Assembly (NCBI RefSeq): GCF_000209165.1
Contig: NC_009047.1
Coordinates: 248,001 to 312,000 of the forward strand
DNA: 64,000 nucleotides
Direction of reading: 5' to 3'
DNA from: Scheffersomyces stipitis CBS 6054
Lineage: Eukaryota > Ascomycota > Pichiomycetes > Serinales > Debaryomycetaceae
Shown one piece after another: positions 60,637 to 64,000 of this stretch. Below the pieces are notes generated by a model. It was not told where the DNA came from and did not search any database. It saw nothing but the letters and a program-made list of their open reading frames with translations. The position numbers were made by a program, and so were the translations under genes. The stretch's first letter is position 1. Every line of letters starts with the position of its first letter.

Positions 60637-62856
60637 TCAGTCCTCATGAAATTTCTTCAAGTTATCCCACCCTACGGAGTTAGAATTGGGCAATTTCAAA
60701 ATCTCGATTCTGTTCAATATTTCAGGGTTGTTCTTATCGGGGTAAGTGGTTACATACCGGACAGGTTTCTTGATGGCAGGAATATCTTCCTTATTATGAA
60801 GCACAGCCTTGCGTAATCCCATAGGAAGTTTCTTTACAATTTCAGGATAGAAAGTTGGTGCAGTAAATCGATTCACAGCATCTAGCTGAGGAGTTTCGAT
60901 GGGCATTGGAAGTGGAGCGGGATGAACCAATTCCAATTTTTCAGTCTGAAACTTTTCATCTAGTTCCCTTTCTTTCTCGTCCAAATCAGATGTAGACACT
61001 TCGGGGATGCTGGAACTGCTTTCATTACTGAAGGGATCATTAAACGTAGCCTCTAGTTGCCTCTGCCTTCTCTTCTCTTCACTGTCTTTCTGCCTTTGGA
61101 TACGCTCTCTTTGGATATTTTCTTTTTCGGTCCTTGTCTGTTCTACCAAACTGCGCAACTTCTCTTGTCTTTCCCTCTCATGTAATTCCCATTCACGTCT
61201 TTTTTCGATATCCCGGTTGCGAAGCTCTATCTCATCATGCTCCCTTTGTAAAGCACGCAATTGTTCATAATCCAGAGTTTTGAATTTATAGTAGTTCTGC
61301 CAAGTATCCTCAGAAATTTCACGATAGGAATTAACTAACAAATTAAATTGTAAATTATTGTGTAAAATTTCCAAATTCAAATAGTCCTCAGTATACTTTC
61401 TTTGCTTATTCAACACGGAATCTACCCAATATTTGTTGTACTTTTCATAAATCAAACCCTTTAGATTCTGATTATAACGCTTAGAAGCCAGTTTTGAAAT
61501 CTTCGTTTTGTGCGTGACCCTAAGGGGATCCGCTATCAAATGGATTTTATTGATTCTATTCATCAATGCGGCATCCTTATAGTTACCCGAACCAGGGCCC
61601 CTATAACTCTTCGTATAGAAATACTTGGAGTGATGATAAGTATCGCTATCATTGCTGAAAACCAACTGTTGAATGTTTTTCGACATCTTGATGTTTTCAT
61701 TAAAGAGGAAGGATGAATTTGAAGCAGAATTAATCCTTTTTAAATTAAATAATGAAGTTGAAGATGATGACGACGATACGTTCTGTTGGTTACTAGTAAT
61801 GTAGTAGTTCGGAACCTTGCATAAATGATTCACACTGAATTCTTGTATGTAGCCTTGACCAGGAATTACAGATTCAGCTAAATCCATGGAATTTGGATCA
61901 ATGTTGATATTATGTTTTTTCGACTTGCCAATAGGTTTCCGAATTCTTTTCCTATCCTGTTGCTCATTTTCATCACCCTCAATTTGGATTTCCAAATAAT
62001 CGTGGTCTCTTATTACTAATTCTCGTTCAGCGAAGTTCAATTTCGAATTGGGCAAGAATTTATAAGAGGAAGCCTGCAAGGTCTTGTAGTAGTTTAATTT
62101 TGTCAAAGAATTTAATGAATTAAAAGTGGCATGGTTCAATTGAAGTGATGAATCCACTAAGCCGTATTGTGGAAATGCCTGACTAACAGTAACCTTTTCA
62201 TTCGGGCTAGCCGCTTTATAGTCGGATCTCTTGTTCACTACTATCTTTTCCTCCTCCTCCTCCTCCTCATCATCCTCCTCCTCCTCATCATCTTCATCTT
62301 CATCTTCTTTGTCATTGCCATTTTCATCATCATCTTCATCATCTTCATCGTTTGCCGCTTTGCTAGGGTCTTGGCTAGCTTTTTCTTCCACTTTTTTAAC
62401 TTCTGGTACAGAAGCTTCATCTTTTGATGGTACGGGCACTTCCACAAAAAGGGACTCCTTGTTCTTTATAATGGAATAAATTGTGTCTAATTTTGCATAA
62501 AATAGTTTGAATCTAACCTCACTCTTAGTTATTGCATTGCTCTTCAGAAGATATGAATTTAATTCTTTGGAGGTGGTAAGTGTGAACACGTCTTTTGGTA
62601 ATCCAGACCGAGCAACAAAAGCAGCAATTAATTGGTATGAAGATGGAAAGTTCAAAATCTCTGCTATGTGCTTGATCAAAACATAGTAATTGTTGTCTTC
62701 TAACTGAAAGATGGGGAAGCCAAACTTCGGAATTAATATGTTCCAATCTGGTTCATCTCCATCTTCTGGTGCGCCAATCTCAAGTTGCACCTTCGAGGCA
62801 TTGACAAACCGTGCGGTCGCAGGATATGACGGATTTACAATTTCAAAGGCCGCCAT
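60637..62856 (-). CDS. Chromatin-remodelling subunit, Swp82/Rsc7 (Npl6) family
   Basis: 739 residues. The family signature GQGYIQEFSVNHLCKVPNYY followed by ITSNQQN (~335-362) and the HHSKYFYTKSYRGPGSGNYK region identify the CRC-subunit family shared by SWI/SNF (Swp82) and RSC (Rsc7/Npl6). Length and N terminus favour Swp82 (623 in S. cerevisiae). Residues ~170-210 form an almost pure Asp/Glu tract (62241-62350 in DNA). Residues ~545-640 are a highly charged Glu/Arg/Gln helix. It is expected to act in the nucleus in nucleosome remodelling. The start is the only ATG before the conserved region, and the gene is divergent from ARF1 with 259 bp between. Confidence 0.72.
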   Translation of the reverse strand: MAAFEIVNPSYPATARFVNASKVQLEIGAPEDGDEPDWNILIPKFGFPIFQLEDNNYYVLIKHIAEILNFPSSYQLIAAFVARSGLPKDVFTLTTSKELNSYLLKSNAITKSEVRFKLFYAKLDTIYSIIKNKESLFVEVPVPSKDEASVPEVKKVEEKASQDPSKAANDEDDEDDDENGNDKEDEDEDDEEEEDDEEEEEEEKIVVNKRSDYKAASPNEKVTVSQAFPQYGLVDSSLQLNHATFNSLNSLTKLNYYKTLQASSYKFLPNSKLNFAERELVIRDHDYLEIQIEGDENEQQDRKRIRKPIGKSKKHNINIDPNSMDLAESVIPGQGYIQEFSVNHLCKVPNYYITSNQQNVSSSSSSTSLFNLKRINSASNSSFLFNENIKMSKNIQQLVFSNDSDTYHHSKYFYTKSYRGPGSGNYKDAALMNRINKIHLIADPLRVTHKTKISKLASKRYNQNLKGLIYEKYNKYWVDSVLNKQRKYTEDYLNLEILHNNLQFNLLVNSYREISEDTWQNYYKFKTLDYEQLRALQREHDEIELRNRDIEKRREWELHERERQEKLRSLVEQTRTEKENIQRERIQRQKDSEEKRRQRQLEATFNDPFSNESSSSIPEVSTSDLDEKERELDEKFQTEKLELVHPAPLPMPIETPQLDAVNRFTAPTFYPEIVKKLPMGLRKAVLHNKEDIPAIKKPVRYVTTYPDKNNPEILNRIEILKLPNSNSVGWDNLKKFHED

Positions 62857-63040
62857 TACTTTGTTATCCGACAGCCGTGAAAATTGTATTTCGCAATGAA
62901 GAATGTAGTTCTCGGTCTATCTATCAGTTCCATTTGTTTTCTACATGGGTCGACAAAATTGCACCTGTATATAAACGAATTATGTGAACAACCACAACAA
63001 CTGTAAAATTGAGTTGAGAGAATTAACTGATCTGGAATGA

Positions 63041-63658
<618 letters not shown>

Positions 63659-64000
63659 GTCGGTGGATGAGAGAAGATGCCATACATATTTCAGGGGGAG
63701 AAAGTTATCTGGAATAATCTAACACCATACTCCCTTACCTACCTTTGAAGATAACGTAAGATTTTTTTTCCTTGATGTAAAAATCTTTCTTGACAAGCAT
63801 ATTTAAATTATCTCTATATTGTATTACTTGAATTGAATATAGTAACTATAATGTAAATAAGTGCAAGTACGGTTGGAAAGTCAGACTAGGCTTAGGCGTT
63901 GTGTAGAAGTTGTCACTGTTCTTAATTACTGGTCTAGTCGATTTAGAAAAAAGGATACGAGGTCACATGTTGTCTTCGTAAGATTCTAAATAGAGAACTC
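63659..64000. other. 3' region of ARF1, nothing else seen
   Basis: Non-coding, with a T-rich run near 63763. No further gene begins before the window ends. Confidence 0.6.

Overview
The window is nuclear DNA of a budding yeast (Saccharomycotina). Nine housekeeping genes, almost all intron-free, flank a ~42.7 kb block (about 6794-49484) built almost entirely of nested Ty1/copia LTR retrotransposons. Several CTG codons fall at positions where serine or another polar residue fits better than leucine (e.g. 5978, 30308, 56761). Together with Ty5-type elements primed from the initiator-tRNA anticodon loop, this points to the CUG-Ser1 clade (Debaryomycetaceae-like). That assignment is inference.

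Left flank: MRP7 (mitoribosomal bL27m), RER1 and SLA2, all on +. Right flank: GRC3 (-), GLK1 (+), EMP46/47-like (+), RGD2-like (-), SWP82/RSC7-like (-) and ARF1 (+). These genes serve unrelated processes (mitochondrial translation, ER/Golgi retrieval and trafficking, endocytic actin, rRNA processing, glucose phosphorylation, Rho signalling, chromatin). They are ordinary single-copy neighbours, not an operon.

The retrotransposon block uses working family labels. Family A has a 393-bp LTR and one gag-pol ORF of ~1859 codons. Family B has a 447-bp LTR and one gag-pol ORF of 1427 codons. Family C has a 431-bp LTR and no coding capacity. Family D is seen only as a pol fragment. A, B and C all have a primer-binding site complementary to the anticodon stem-loop of initiator tRNA-Met, directly after the 5' LTR. 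In A and B the gag ATG lies inside the LTR, so translation runs through the primer site. Five-base target duplications fix most of the nesting: C is in A6 (GCTAG), A6 is in A7 (GAACA), B2 is in A4 (TAAAG), A4 is in B5 (ACCAC), and the mini-element A3 is in B5 (GAACT). The outermost element A7 is probably marked by two near-identical 402-bp LTRs at 11041-11442 and 44976-45377. B5 appears to have inserted into A7 gag, giving at least four levels (A7 > B5 > A4 > B2). The full-length element at 11041-17389 then looks like a recombinant between A7 and another A copy. Both ends of the block carry the same chimera in inverted orientation: an A pol piece fused to an antisense D pol piece fused to a divergent A-type LTR.

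The most unusual item is C (35380-38911). It is structurally complete, with identical LTRs, a 14-nt primer-binding match, a polypurine tract and a target duplication, but its 2.67-kb interior is non-coding. The interior holds about fifteen 50-bp tandem units, each able to form a short hairpin, plus one perfect 15-bp hairpin and extra polypurine-tract-like modules. It looks like a recently mobile, trans-mobilised (LARD-like) element. A single tRNAi-Met-primed copia cluster with inverted repeats at its edges also makes this block a candidate regional centromere; only chromatin data could show that.
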